From positions 93,463-157,462 of the forward strand of contig NZ_JAPJDA010000007.1 of assembly GCF_026241755.1 (NCBI RefSeq): a stretch of 64,000 nucleotides of DNA. Reading direction: 5' to 3'. Both the position numbers and the translations under genes were made by a program. Below the pieces are notes generated by a model, which saw only the letters and a list, made by a program, of their open reading frames with translations, had not been told where the DNA came from and made no database searches. Of the stretch, positions 7,711-17,959 are shown one piece after another (within the stretch, counting starts at the first letter, position 1; every line of letters starts with the position of its first letter). This stretch comes from Salinimicrobium profundisediminis (GTDB lineage Bacteria; Bacteroidota; Bacteroidia; Flavobacteriales; Flavobacteriaceae).

Positions 7711-9183
7711 TTAGTTGAGGAAGGCCAGAAGCCTAGATTCAAATTCGGGTGAAGAGAGGTACACGTCGCCCACTTCTACTACTGAAGCATCGTTCACAAA
7801 TAACATTTTAGTGAGGAAATACTGAAAAGCTTCCTTGTGGATCCTGGCGGGCGCCAGCTGAAATTCGGTTGCCGGGTCGTAGCCATTTTGTCTTACAGCA
7901 ACTCTCCAGGCGGGTTCTTCAGAAAGATCGAGATTGATGCCTATAAAATCTACTTCGGGATATTTTTTTCGGTAAAGATCTATTACCTGGTGTTCATTCT
8001 GGTAACTTTCATCATAAACAGACCAAAGAAATATCACGGTGGGCCTTCTAATGATATCCTGTGTAGTGACGAGCTCCCCCTCCATATTGAGCAGGGGGAC
8101 TGCTGCCAGTGAGGTGCCGGGAAGGTAGGCCAGTTGTACCGTGGCCAGGTTTTCCAGTTTTTCAAGATTTTCATCAGGGAAGTTAAGGGCCTCAAGTTCG
8201 TCGAGAATCGAAACTATATTCTCCTTGTTTTCTGCCATGATGATACCTCTTACGGCAATTTTTTCCAGTAGCTGTTCCCTTATCTTTGGCACCCTAATAA
8301 GTTCGCCGGCTTTGCGAAGGCGGGCTTTTACATTGGCAACATCGGTAAGGTTGTAACAATCGGCCCCGTCTAAATTACTATCGGCACACCAGGCCAGGGA
8401 ATAGTTAATAAGATAGTTCTCCAGTAGCCTTTTATAACCGGGGCTGCACTGAATATTAACACAGTTAAAATCGATTTCTTCTCTGTAATCGTGAAAATTG
8501 GCTGGGAATTGTCGGGAGTAGTCACGATAGTATTTGTTTACGAGATAAGTGTAACGCTCCCTGAGATCATAATTCTCATAATTGATGATCTCCCTTGCCA
8601 GCTGGTTGAATTCTTCTGAAAAATTTTTCTTTTCGGAAATTGCGGCCAGGTAATTTATTCGATCCTGCCTTATAGAATCGGCTTTTTCAAGAAAAACAGG
8701 GGGGGTGTACTTATGAAAGTTGAGCAGGAGTTGGGAGTTGTTCTCGTCTTTTAAGAACATTTCAGCCATAAAATTGTTCTTCGCATTGCCTTTTCCGCTG
8801 AAGTGGAGGGATTCATCAAAGGCTAAAGTATTGGCTCTTAGCAGCAGGCTGTCTCCCCGAGAAATATAAATATTCTGAGTTTCGGGCTTATGTTGAAGTA
8901 TATACAGGCCTTCCTTTGCATTCTCGATTTTGTAGTTAAATCTATTATTTTCATCGAGCGTAACCGTATCAAGAACTTCCCCCTGGTGTTTAACGACCAC
9001 ATATTCTAAGGTAGGATTAATAATCTCACCTCCAATATAAGCATATGAAGGACTGGAAGTTAAATTGTTACAGCTGGAAATAAAAAAGCTGAGGCCCAGT
9101 AAAACCAGTGCTGGTAAGGCATCATGTAAAATATGTAAACTATTGCTTTTCAAAATTTTTGGGGGACAAATAGCGGATAGCAA
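7711..9183 (-). CDS. TlpA/thioredoxin-like lipoprotein lacking a CXXC motif
   Basis: 490 aa. A lipoprotein signal (ALPALVLLGLSFFISSCNN, Cys38) sits behind a 20-residue extension, so the true start may be a little downstream or non-ATG. An N-terminal beta domain (about 48-130, DUF4369-like: YAYIGGEIINPTLEYVVVKHQGEVLDTVTLDENNRF) is followed by a helical middle. The C-terminus (about 375-490) looks like a thioredoxin fold: RPTVIFLWSVYDESYQNEHQVIDLYRKKYPEVDFIGINLD. Where TlpA/ResA have WCxxC, this protein has WSVYDES, so it should not be a thiol-disulfide oxidoreductase. It may be a binding or scaffold relative. Monocistronic. Confidence 0.7.
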   Translation of the reverse strand: MLSAICPPKILKSNSLHILHDALPALVLLGLSFFISSCNNLTSSPSYAYIGGEIINPTLEYVVVKHQGEVLDTVTLDENNRFNYKIENAKEGLYILQHKPETQNIYISRGDSLLLRANTLAFDESLHFSGKGNAKNNFMAEMFLKDENNSQLLLNFHKYTPPVFLEKADSIRQDRINYLAAISEKKNFSEEFNQLAREIINYENYDLRERYTYLVNKYYRDYSRQFPANFHDYREEIDFNCVNIQCSPGYKRLLENYLINYSLAWCADSNLDGADCYNLTDVANVKARLRKAGELIRVPKIREQLLEKIAVRGIIMAENKENIVSILDELEALNFPDENLEKLENLATVQLAYLPGTSLAAVPLLNMEGELVTTQDIIRRPTVIFLWSVYDESYQNEHQVIDLYRKKYPEVDFIGINLDLSEEPAWRVAVRQNGYDPATEFQLAPARIHKEAFQYFLTKMLFVNDASVVEVGDVYLSSPEFESRLLAFLN

Positions 9184-9272
9184 ATGTAGACCCGAAGCAA
9201 CAACAGCGATGTTAACTCCTCGTTAAATAGAGAATTATAAAAGTTAATGTTTTAAGGGATAAGCTTAAATAG

Positions 9273-10928
<1,656 letters not shown>

Positions 10929-10940
10929 TATAAAAAATAA

Positions 10941-11041
10941 GAGGCTGTCTAAAAAAGCTTTACATCTATGTGATGCTATTCTAAATTGCATCACCCTGCT
11001 TAATGAGAAGTAGGATAAATGGTGTGAATTTTTAGACAGTC
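10941..11041 (+). terminator. Long GGCTGTCT-type inverted-repeat terminator
   Basis: CTGTCTAAAAA (10945-10955) pairs with TTTTTAGACAG (11029-11039), then a T-run. The 73-nt interior has its own smaller hairpin (GCATCACC...GGTGT). The same GGCTGTCT ends recur at 24701-24777 and 63927-63951. It lies between convergent genes. Confidence 0.7.
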
Positions 11042-11046
11042 TTTTT

Positions 11047-11241
11047 TTATGCTTCTTTGTCTTTCCAGAAGAACTTGTACAGGTCAAAACCTCCAAGAAC
11101 AATAAAGCCTATGGCAATGATTATCCTGAAGGTGGTATACTCTGCACCTGTAAGAAAGGTGTATATGCGGTAGCCTCCATAGCCCAGGAAAGCAAGACCC
11201 ACAACCAGGTTGAAATAATTTTTTCGGGGAGCAGCAGTCAT
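11047..11241 (-). CDS. Small two-TM membrane protein
   Basis: 64 aa with two hydrophobic helices (YFNLVVGLAFLGYGGYRIYTF and FRIIIAIGFIVLGGFDLYKFF) and a charged end. No recognised catalytic motif. It starts 4 bp after the stop of the DUF2007-like gene, so the two form a compact operon. Conserved small proteins like this occur widely in Flavobacteriia; function unknown. Confidence 0.7.
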   Translation of the reverse strand: MTAAPRKNYFNLVVGLAFLGYGGYRIYTFLTGAEYTTFRIIIAIGFIVLGGFDLYKFFWKDKEA

Positions 11242-11245
11242 TTAA

Positions 11246-11488
11246 TTAATCACTATCAGGAAAGGTTTCATTAGTGATGCGCAGGGCCTTTTCATAATCC
11301 TTTGATCTGGCGAAGAGCAAAACCTGTCCGGGTAAACCACCACCAAAGCCGGCTCTTAATCCGGAATCAAAATCATTTCGTACCCGGGTAGCGATCCCTT
11401 CTTCTTCAAGTAAGTTCTGCAGGTGTTGCACATTTACTTCACTCCCGGTATAAACTCTTTTGTATTCTTGTTGTTCTTCGTCGCTCAT
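11246..11488 (-). CDS. DUF2007-like putative signal-transducing protein
   Basis: 80 aa: YKRVYTGSEVNVQHLQNLLEEEGIATRVRNDFDSG, a glycine-rich segment, then VLLFARSKDYEKALRITNETF. The ferredoxin-like alpha-beta pattern and the VYTGSxxxxxxLxxxLEEEGI start match the DUF2007 family, whose role is unclear. First gene of a pair with the two-TM protein. Confidence 0.75.
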   Translation of the reverse strand: MSDEEQQEYKRVYTGSEVNVQHLQNLLEEEGIATRVRNDFDSGLRAGFGGGLPGQVLLFARSKDYEKALRITNETFPDSD

Positions 11489-11563
11489 ATAATGTTATTT
11501 TCCTATAAATTTAAGAATAGGCAAATGACTTCAGGAGTATTTAATTTGAGTTTAACATTTGTA

Positions 11564-12289
11564 TCAGGCATTATAGAATTTGCTGTTCCAGTTTCCCGAA
11601 CTAAAATTTTTTCCGAGGCTAATTCCGTAGAAAAATATCAGCGCAACCATAGATTTAAAACAGTACATGTAAATAATAAGGAATTGCGAAGTCTCCCTGA
11701 ACTGAGAGAAGAAAAGTTCCCTGACTCCAAAAGAGAGCAAAAAGCTGGAGAGGAAACAAAAGATCAACAGGTTTTCAAGATTTTTAAGCGGCCACATCAA
11801 TAGTTTTCTCAAAGGGTGCATATCGGTACCCCATTTGTGGAGAAGATAGTAGTACCCGTTGCCTAATGGCGCAAAGAGCATAGGATCATCGGCATTTTCA
11901 AGCCTGAAATATTTGGCAGGGGCAACTATTTTAAAACCTTGCAGAGAAATTCTGTGTTTCTTTTCCACTTCCTTAACTGCGCTTACCGCTTCAGCAGGTA
12001 GATCTCCTTTAAAAAATTTGGTGTCGAGAAAGCGGAGCCTAAAATCTACACAGATCTTTTTAATCTGGTTTTCATGAAAGATCTTTTCAGTTTGCAGTAA
12101 ATCGAATACCAATGGGTTTGAAATTGATTCTTCGGCGCTCCCTTCAGCAATTTTACGCAGGATCTCTTCTTCTGAATTTTCCTCTCTTTTCAGGATCTTC
12201 TTTACTTCCTCCAGCACTTCCTGTTCTTTCATCTCCTTCCGGCGCAGCAGCTCCATCTCCCTCTGAAGGTTTGTTCTCTCTAGCAGCAT
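11564..12289 (-). CDS. Conserved-looking membrane protein with coiled-coil N-terminus, function unknown
   Basis: 241 aa. Residues 1-50 are a charged coiled coil (LQREMELLRRKEMKEQEVLEEVKKILKREE). A soluble alpha/beta part (about 60-160) includes LLQTEKIFHENQIKKIC and KIVAPAKYFRLENADDPMLFAPLGNGYYYLLHKWG. Two TM helices follow (LENLLIFCFLSSFLLSFGV and FLIIYMYCFKSMVALIFFYG). I do not recognise the family. It is monocistronic on the minus strand, divergent from the DUF4136 lipoprotein. Confidence 0.65.
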   Translation of the reverse strand: MLLERTNLQREMELLRRKEMKEQEVLEEVKKILKREENSEEEILRKIAEGSAEESISNPLVFDLLQTEKIFHENQIKKICVDFRLRFLDTKFFKGDLPAEAVSAVKEVEKKHRISLQGFKIVAPAKYFRLENADDPMLFAPLGNGYYYLLHKWGTDMHPLRKLLMWPLKNLENLLIFCFLSSFLLSFGVRELFFSQFRETSQFLIIYMYCFKSMVALIFFYGISLGKNFSSGNWNSKFYNA

Positions 12290-12487
12290 TTTCTTTTCCG
12301 TTTAGCAGCTAAAAATAGCGAATAACAGCAAAACATGCAAAAAATCGCATTTTTGGCTATGTTTTAAGGAATCCTACTGTTAAATTTAAGAGGTGATGGT
12401 TAAATTCATTTTAAACCTGCAGTTCTATTTATCCATTAGTAATAGATGCGCTAAATTGAGGATAACGAACTTTAAAACCCTCAAAAA

Positions 12488-13075
12488 ATGAAAATTTTTA
12501 GACACTTTTTAAGCCTGAGTATCCTGGCAGGAATCCTCCTGGTTGGTTGCGGGCCCAAAGTAGATACCAACAAAAGAACGGCAAAGAGCTTAAACAGTTA
12601 TGAGAGCTATGCCTTCTTACCCAACCAGGATACTATACAAACTTCTGTTTATGACAATGCGCAGGTGAATGAAATAGTTATAGATGAAATTCGGCAGAAT
12701 ATGCAGGACCTAAATTACAGGCTAGATCGCAATCAACCCGATCTCCTGGTGTATTATCACCTAATGTTAGACGAAGAAATGGCGGTGAATGCAAATCCTG
12801 TTTACACCAACTACAGTTATTACCGTCCCGGATTTTACGTAGGGCCATACTATAGAAATTATGCTTATAATAACTATTTCACCGTTCCCAGAATTGCAGG
12901 AAATAGTGTACAGCAAGTACCATATAAAGAAGGTACCATAGTGATTGACCTTATTGACCGTCGTACCAATGAGATTGTATGGAGAGGAAAAGCCGAAGAT
13001 GTTGTTTCTCCCGCCAATCTTAGTGAAGAATTAAGGACTTACGTAAATGCCATTTTTGACAGGTTACCAAAGTAA
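12488..13075 (+). CDS. DUF4136 lipoprotein
   Basis: 195 aa. The lipobox LLVGC puts the lipidated Cys at 21. The mature part has SYESYAFLPNQD, NEIVIDEIRQNMQDLNYRLDRNQPDLLVYYHL, an aromatic Tyr-rich insert (NYSYYRPGFYVGPYYRNYAYNNYF) and the C-terminal GTIVIDLIDRRTNEIVWRGKAEDVV that typifies DUF4136. It is an envelope protein of unknown role. The start is preceded by an A-rich CCTCAAAAA. Shares a bidirectional terminator with pheT. Confidence 0.85.
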   Translation: MKIFRHFLSLSILAGILLVGCGPKVDTNKRTAKSLNSYESYAFLPNQDTIQTSVYDNAQVNEIVIDEIRQNMQDLNYRLDRNQPDLLVYYHLMLDEEMAVNANPVYTNYSYYRPGFYVGPYYRNYAYNNYFTVPRIAGNSVQQVPYKEGTIVIDLIDRRTNEIVWRGKAEDVVSPANLSEELRTYVNAIFDRLPK

Positions 13076-13128
13076 ACCTTGAGTAAACCTGAATGCTGAT
13101 TGGAAACAGTATTTAAAAAATTGCAAAG

Positions 13129-13157
13129 AAAAAGGCTGTTCCCCGAACAGCCTTTTT
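13129..13157. terminator. Bidirectional terminator (DUF4136 gene / pheT)
   Basis: AAAAAGGCTGTT and AACAGCCTTTTT form a 12-bp perfect stem around CCCCG, giving U-runs on both strands between convergent genes. Confidence 0.92.
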
Positions 13158-13183
13158 TCTTTATCTGGGCTAAAGCCCTGCTT

Positions 13184-15610
13184 TTATCTAAGCTCTGCAC
13201 CCAATTGCTTTTCAAGGTTTTGTTGCAGCTTGCCCATTATTTTATCAATTTGTTTATCGGTAAGGGTTTTTCTTTCATCCTGCAGGATAAAACTCACTGC
13301 ATAACTCTTCTTTCCTTCCGGAAGGTTAGCCCCTTCGTACACGTCAAAAAGATTTACTTCCTTAAGAAGGTCTTTTTCAGTTTTAAAGGCTATGTCGTAG
13401 ATCTGTTCAAATTTCACAGCGTCATCAAGCAAGAGGGCAAAATCTCTTCTCACCGCCTGAAACTTGGAAATATCCCTGAATTTGTTCTGTTGGTCTTTAG
13501 AAGTTTCTACCACCATATCCCAGTTGAAATCGGCATAAAGCACTTCCTGGTTTATGTCGAAATTTTTGAGGATCTTTCTTTTGATCACTCCAAATTCTAC
13601 CAGTCTCACATTATTAAAGCTGAAAGAAATTCCTTCAGAAAAAACGTCATTTTTGACAGGTGAGGTTTTAAGGTCTCTTATACCCAGTCTTTCCAAAACT
13701 GAAGTCACTATTCCTTTAAGGTAGAAAAATTCCCCTTTTTGAACAGCATTGGTCCAGGTTTCTCTGTTCCTGTTACCCGAAATGAAGATAGAAAGGTGTT
13801 TCTTTTCTTCCCGGCCGCTGTTGTAGTTGTGATAGGTCTTTCCGAATTCAAAGAACTTAAGATCGGCTCTTTTGCGGTTCAGGTTGTAGCTCACTGCCTC
13901 AAGGCCCGAGAACAATAACGACTGCCGCAGCACAGAAAGATCCTGGCTAAGCGGGTTAAGCATTTTTACCACATGTTCTTCCTTCAACTGCTCACTAAGG
14001 CCCAGGTGGGAAGGAGTAGTAAGTGAATTGGCCATGGTTTCAAAGAATCCCTGCCCTACAAGCTGTCCGGCAATTAAATTCTGAAGTTTATAATCTTCAA
14101 ACCTCGTGGAATTGGCGACAGAGGCATTGATCTTATCTCCAAATTCAATATTGTTGTAACCATAAACCCTTAGGATCTCTTCAATAACATCGGCCTCTCG
14201 TTTTACGTCTACACGGTATGGCGGTATGGTAAGGCCCATTCCGGTTTCGGTAACGTTGTTCACTCGTATTTCGAGCGAAGCAAGAATAGATTTGATGGTT
14301 TCTTTAGACAGGTTTTGCCCAACAAGAGAATTGATCTTTTCAAAAGTGAGGAAAACAGGGAAGTCTTCAACCTTTTTTGGGTAGTAGTCGTCAATATCAC
14401 TTGAAACACTTCCTCCGGCCAGCTCCTGAATGAGCAATACTGCACGTTTAAGAGCATATTCGGTTATGTTGGGATCAATACCTCTTTCATATCTAAAGGA
14501 AGCATCGGTATTTAAACCATGGCGTTTGGCTGTTTTTCGAACAGTTACAGGATTGAAATAGGCACTCTCAATAAAGAGATTGTTGGTTCCCGATGTTACC
14601 CCACTGCTAATTCCGCCAAACACACCGGCTATAGCCAGTGGCTTTTCGGCATCACATATCATAAGGTCTTCTTCATGCAGCTCTCTTTCAACTTCATCTA
14701 GCGTAGTGAATTTTGTTCCTGCCTCTAATGTCTGCACAATGATCTCATTTCCTGAGATCCTGTCGGCATCAAAAGCGTGCAGGGGCTGGCCTAGCTCATG
14801 CATCACGTAATTGGTCACATCTACAACATTGTTCTTTGGAGCGATTCCAATTGCTTTAAGCCTGTTTTGCAACCATTTTGGGGATTCTGATATTTCTACC
14901 CCTGTAATGGTCACTCCGCAATAACGGGGTGCCAGTTCGGGCTTGACAATTTTCACCGGAATCCTTCGGCTGCGGCTGTCAATATGAAAACTACTTACCG
15001 AAGGGGTAATTAGCTCCTGGGGTTCTCCCTGTTGTTGTAGCCCCGCTTTAAGATCGCGCGCTACTCCCCAGTGGCTCATAGCGTCGGCACGGTTTGGAGT
15101 TAAACCTATTTCGAACACATGGTCGTCTTCAACTTCAAAAAGACTGGCTGCCGGGGTGCCCACTTCAATACTGGAATCGAGTACCATTATGCCGTCATGG
15201 CTTTGTCCCAGACCCAGTTCATCTTCGGCACAAATCATCCCGTGACTGCTTTCGCCTCTTATTTTACTTTTCTTGATTTCCCAGGGAGAACCTTTTTCAT
15301 CGTAAAGGGTAGTGCCTACTGTTGCCACCGGTACTTTTTGTCCTGCTGCTACATTAGGTGCCCCACAAACAATTTGAACCGGTTCGCCATTACCCAAATC
15401 TACAGTGGTAACTTTAAGCCTGTCGGCGTTGGGATGGGGTTCGCAGGTAAGTACTTCTCCTACCACTATGCCCCTAAGGCTCCCTTTTACACTTTGAAAT
15501 TCATGAATACCTTCTACTTCAAGGCCCAGATCTGTGAGCAGTTCTCCTGTTTCTTCAGGATTACGATTAACTTTTATGAATTGTCTAAGCCAGTTATATG
15601 AAATCTTCAT
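13184..15610 (-). CDS. pheT: Phenylalanyl-tRNA synthetase beta subunit
   Basis: 808 aa, the full bacterial length. In order: an N-terminal tRNA-binding OB fold (GIVVGEVLTCEPHPNADRLKVTTVDLG, residues about 40-150), B3/B4 editing domain (about 210-390, RYCGVTITGVEI, WLQNRLKAIGI, NVVDVTNYVMHELGQPLHAFD), B5 domain, the catalytic-like core (VIEEILRVYGYNNI) and the C-terminal anticodon-binding FDX-ACB fold (FRDISKFQAVRRDFALLLD). It charges tRNA-Phe as an alpha2-beta2 enzyme; pheS is not in the window. ATG at 15610. Confidence 0.97.
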   Translation of the reverse strand: MKISYNWLRQFIKVNRNPEETGELLTDLGLEVEGIHEFQSVKGSLRGIVVGEVLTCEPHPNADRLKVTTVDLGNGEPVQIVCGAPNVAAGQKVPVATVGTTLYDEKGSPWEIKKSKIRGESSHGMICAEDELGLGQSHDGIMVLDSSIEVGTPAASLFEVEDDHVFEIGLTPNRADAMSHWGVARDLKAGLQQQGEPQELITPSVSSFHIDSRSRRIPVKIVKPELAPRYCGVTITGVEISESPKWLQNRLKAIGIAPKNNVVDVTNYVMHELGQPLHAFDADRISGNEIIVQTLEAGTKFTTLDEVERELHEEDLMICDAEKPLAIAGVFGGISSGVTSGTNNLFIESAYFNPVTVRKTAKRHGLNTDASFRYERGIDPNITEYALKRAVLLIQELAGGSVSSDIDDYYPKKVEDFPVFLTFEKINSLVGQNLSKETIKSILASLEIRVNNVTETGMGLTIPPYRVDVKREADVIEEILRVYGYNNIEFGDKINASVANSTRFEDYKLQNLIAGQLVGQGFFETMANSLTTPSHLGLSEQLKEEHVVKMLNPLSQDLSVLRQSLLFSGLEAVSYNLNRKRADLKFFEFGKTYHNYNSGREEKKHLSIFISGNRNRETWTNAVQKGEFFYLKGIVTSVLERLGIRDLKTSPVKNDVFSEGISFSFNNVRLVEFGVIKRKILKNFDINQEVLYADFNWDMVVETSKDQQNKFRDISKFQAVRRDFALLLDDAVKFEQIYDIAFKTEKDLLKEVNLFDVYEGANLPEGKKSYAVSFILQDERKTLTDKQIDKIMGKLQQNLEKQLGAELR

Positions 15611-15778
15611 TGAACAAATTTTTCGAGCTGCAAAGATAGTATTACCATTGATTTTGACATAATAAAAAAGGGAAGAGCAGCAATGTCAACTATAAAAGAC
15701 TAATTTCTGAAAAACAAAGCTGTTTCAGGATTGCTGTAACGCCCTGAAGTATTCATCTAAAAGAAGATAAATTTATGT

Positions 15779-17884
15779 TTAACTGATGTAATTCCAGATA
15801 TTCTTCTCCTTTATAAGCTGAGAGTAGGTGTAATTAACGATCTTATTCTTCTCAAGTTCCAGGCCTGGATCTTCTTTTAGAAGTTGCAATGCGTAATGCC
15901 GGGCAGTTTTGAGGATATCATTATCCTTTACAATATCTGCGATCTTTAAGTTGAGCACACCACTTTGCTGGGTTCCCATAAGATCGCCCGGGCCGCGGAG
16001 TTTGAGATCTACTTCAGCAATTTCAAATCCGTCGGCAGTGCGTACCATGGTTTCAAGGCGGGTCTTGCTGTCGTTAGAAAGTTTATGACCGGTCATAAGG
16101 ATACAAAAACTCTGTTCGGCACCACGGCCCACGCGGCCTCTTAGCTGGTGTAGCTGGGAAAGTCCAAACCGCTCTGCACTTTCTATGATCATCACACTGG
16201 CATTGGGCACATTTACACCCACTTCAATTACTGTAGTGGCTACCATGATCTGCGTTTCGCCTTTTACAAACCTGTCCATTTCATAATCTTTATCGGCAGG
16301 TTTCATTTGCCCGTGTAAAATGGAGATCTGGAACTCGGGCATGGGAAATTCGCGGGCTATACTTTCATAACCGTCCATAAGATCTTTGTAATCCATGGTT
16401 TCCGATTCCTGGATGAGCGGATACACAATATAAATTTGTCTTCCTTTTCTAATTTCATCCCGAATAAAAGCAAAAACCTTCAGCCTGTTGCTGTCATAGC
16501 GGTGTACAGTCTTGATTACTTTCCTGCCTGGGGGCAATTCGTCAATTACAGAAATATCAAGGTCTCCATAGAGGCTCATCGCGAGCGTTCGCGGTATTGG
16601 GGTGGCGGTCATTACCAGCACGTGGGGCGGCAGGTGGTTCTTTTTCCAGAGCCTTGCTCTTTGTGCAACACCAAACCTATGCTGCTCATCAATAATGGCC
16701 AGGCCTAGATTTTGAAATTGAACTTTTTCCTCGAGCAGCGCATGGGTGCCAATAAGTAGATGTAATTCTCCACTTTCTAAAGCGGCATGGATTTCTTTTC
16801 TTTCTGAAGTCTTTGTTGAACCGGTGAGTAGTTTAACCTTGATCCCCAGATTAGTAACAAGTTCTGATATCCCGTTAAAATGCTGGGTAGCCAGAATTTC
16901 GGTGGGGGCCATTAAGCAGGCCTGGAATCCATTATCCAGTGCCAGCAGCACGCTCATCAAAGCGACAATTGTTTTTCCCGATCCCACATCTCCCTGCAGC
17001 AAACGGTTCATTTGGGCACCGGTGCCCAGGTCTTTTCGAATCTCTTTGATTACTCTTTTTTGTGCGTTGGTGAGTTCAAAAGGAAGGTGCTTTTCATAAA
17101 ACTCGCTGAAATGGGAACCCACTTCTTCAAAAGGAAAACCTTTGATCTTTTTCTTCCTTATCAGGTTCTTGATCAACAGCTGAATTTGTATGTAAAAAAG
17201 CTCTTCAAACTTTAAACGGAACTGTGCCTTTGCCAGTAATTCCTGGCTCTTCGGAAAATGAGCATTAAAAAGTGCCTCGGCTTTGGGTAATAAATGAAGT
17301 TCCTCTATAATGTCCTGCGGAAGTGGATCAACAAATTTATTGCCGCTCTCCAAAAAAAGTTGCTGTACGCAGCGGCTAAAAACCCTGTTGGTAATGCCCG
17401 ATTTTCCTAATCTTTCTGTAGAAGGGTACACAGGTTGCATGGCGGTGCGCAGGTTCTTTTTATAATCTTCAACCAGCTCCATCTCGGGGTGTGGCATGCT
17501 AAAAAGGCCATTGTACCAGGAAGTTTTTCCAAAGATCACATAGGGAGTGTTGAGCTTCAGGTTTTCACGAATCCATTTTTGACCGCGAAACCATACCAGC
17601 TCCATCTTTCCGCTGTCATCAACAAAATCGGCTACCAGGCGTTTTCCTTTCTTTTGTTCCACTGTTCGCAGGTGTACGATTTTTCCCACGATTTGCACTT
17701 CCGAAGAATTCCTTTCCAGCTGGGCAATTTTGTAAAATCGGGTTTTATCGAGGTAGCGGTTTGGAAAAAAGTTAAGCAAGTCACCATAAGTGTTCACCCC
17801 AATCTCCTTCCGCAGAATTTCGGCCCGGTTTGGGCCTATGCCTTTTAGATAGTCAATGGGAGTATGCAGCAGTGGTGGATTCAT
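15779..17884 (-). CDS. recG: ATP-dependent DNA helicase RecG
   Basis: 701 aa, normal length. The N-terminal wedge/OB domain (YLKGIGPNRAEILRKEIGVNTYGDLLNFFPNRY; VQIVGKIVHLRTVEQKKGKRLVADFVDDSG) precedes superfamily 2 motifs: LLQGDVGSGKTIVAL (Walker A), IDEQHRFGVAQR (DEQH box), VMTATPIPRTLAMSLYGDLDISVIDELPPGR and RFGLSQLHQLRGRVGRG. It remodels stalled forks and branch-migrates Holliday junctions. Separated from pheT by 168 bp, so probably its own transcript. ATG at 17884. Confidence 0.97.
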   Translation of the reverse strand: MNPPLLHTPIDYLKGIGPNRAEILRKEIGVNTYGDLLNFFPNRYLDKTRFYKIAQLERNSSEVQIVGKIVHLRTVEQKKGKRLVADFVDDSGKMELVWFRGQKWIRENLKLNTPYVIFGKTSWYNGLFSMPHPEMELVEDYKKNLRTAMQPVYPSTERLGKSGITNRVFSRCVQQLFLESGNKFVDPLPQDIIEELHLLPKAEALFNAHFPKSQELLAKAQFRLKFEELFYIQIQLLIKNLIRKKKIKGFPFEEVGSHFSEFYEKHLPFELTNAQKRVIKEIRKDLGTGAQMNRLLQGDVGSGKTIVALMSVLLALDNGFQACLMAPTEILATQHFNGISELVTNLGIKVKLLTGSTKTSERKEIHAALESGELHLLIGTHALLEEKVQFQNLGLAIIDEQHRFGVAQRARLWKKNHLPPHVLVMTATPIPRTLAMSLYGDLDISVIDELPPGRKVIKTVHRYDSNRLKVFAFIRDEIRKGRQIYIVYPLIQESETMDYKDLMDGYESIAREFPMPEFQISILHGQMKPADKDYEMDRFVKGETQIMVATTVIEVGVNVPNASVMIIESAERFGLSQLHQLRGRVGRGAEQSFCILMTGHKLSNDSKTRLETMVRTADGFEIAEVDLKLRGPGDLMGTQQSGVLNLKIADIVKDNDILKTARHYALQLLKEDPGLELEKNKIVNYTYSQLIKEKNIWNYIS

Positions 17885-17947
17885 GGAAACGAAGATAAAA
17901 AAAAGCCTTTTAGGAAGGTAAGTTTTTACAGGTTTGAGCAGGTAGTG

Positions 17948-17955
17948 TATATTTG
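17948..17955 (+). promoter_or_regulatory. -7 box of the M1 aminopeptidase, implying a very short leader
   Basis: TATATTTG (exact TAnnTTTG) ends 5 bp before the ATG at 17960. With the usual -7 to +1 distance, transcription would begin at or next to the start codon. No TTG at -33 is apparent. Confidence 0.45.
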
Positions 17956-17959
17956 AACA

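Noticed and set aside
10941..11041. A complete insertion sequence
   Set aside because: Only about 100 bp, no transposase and no visible target duplication.
13100..13663. 187-codon plus-strand frame beginning near the DUF4136 terminator
   Set aside because: Runs through the bidirectional terminator into antisense pheT.
15119..15601. 160-codon plus-strand frame inside pheT
   Set aside because: Antisense shadow of pheT without its own signals.
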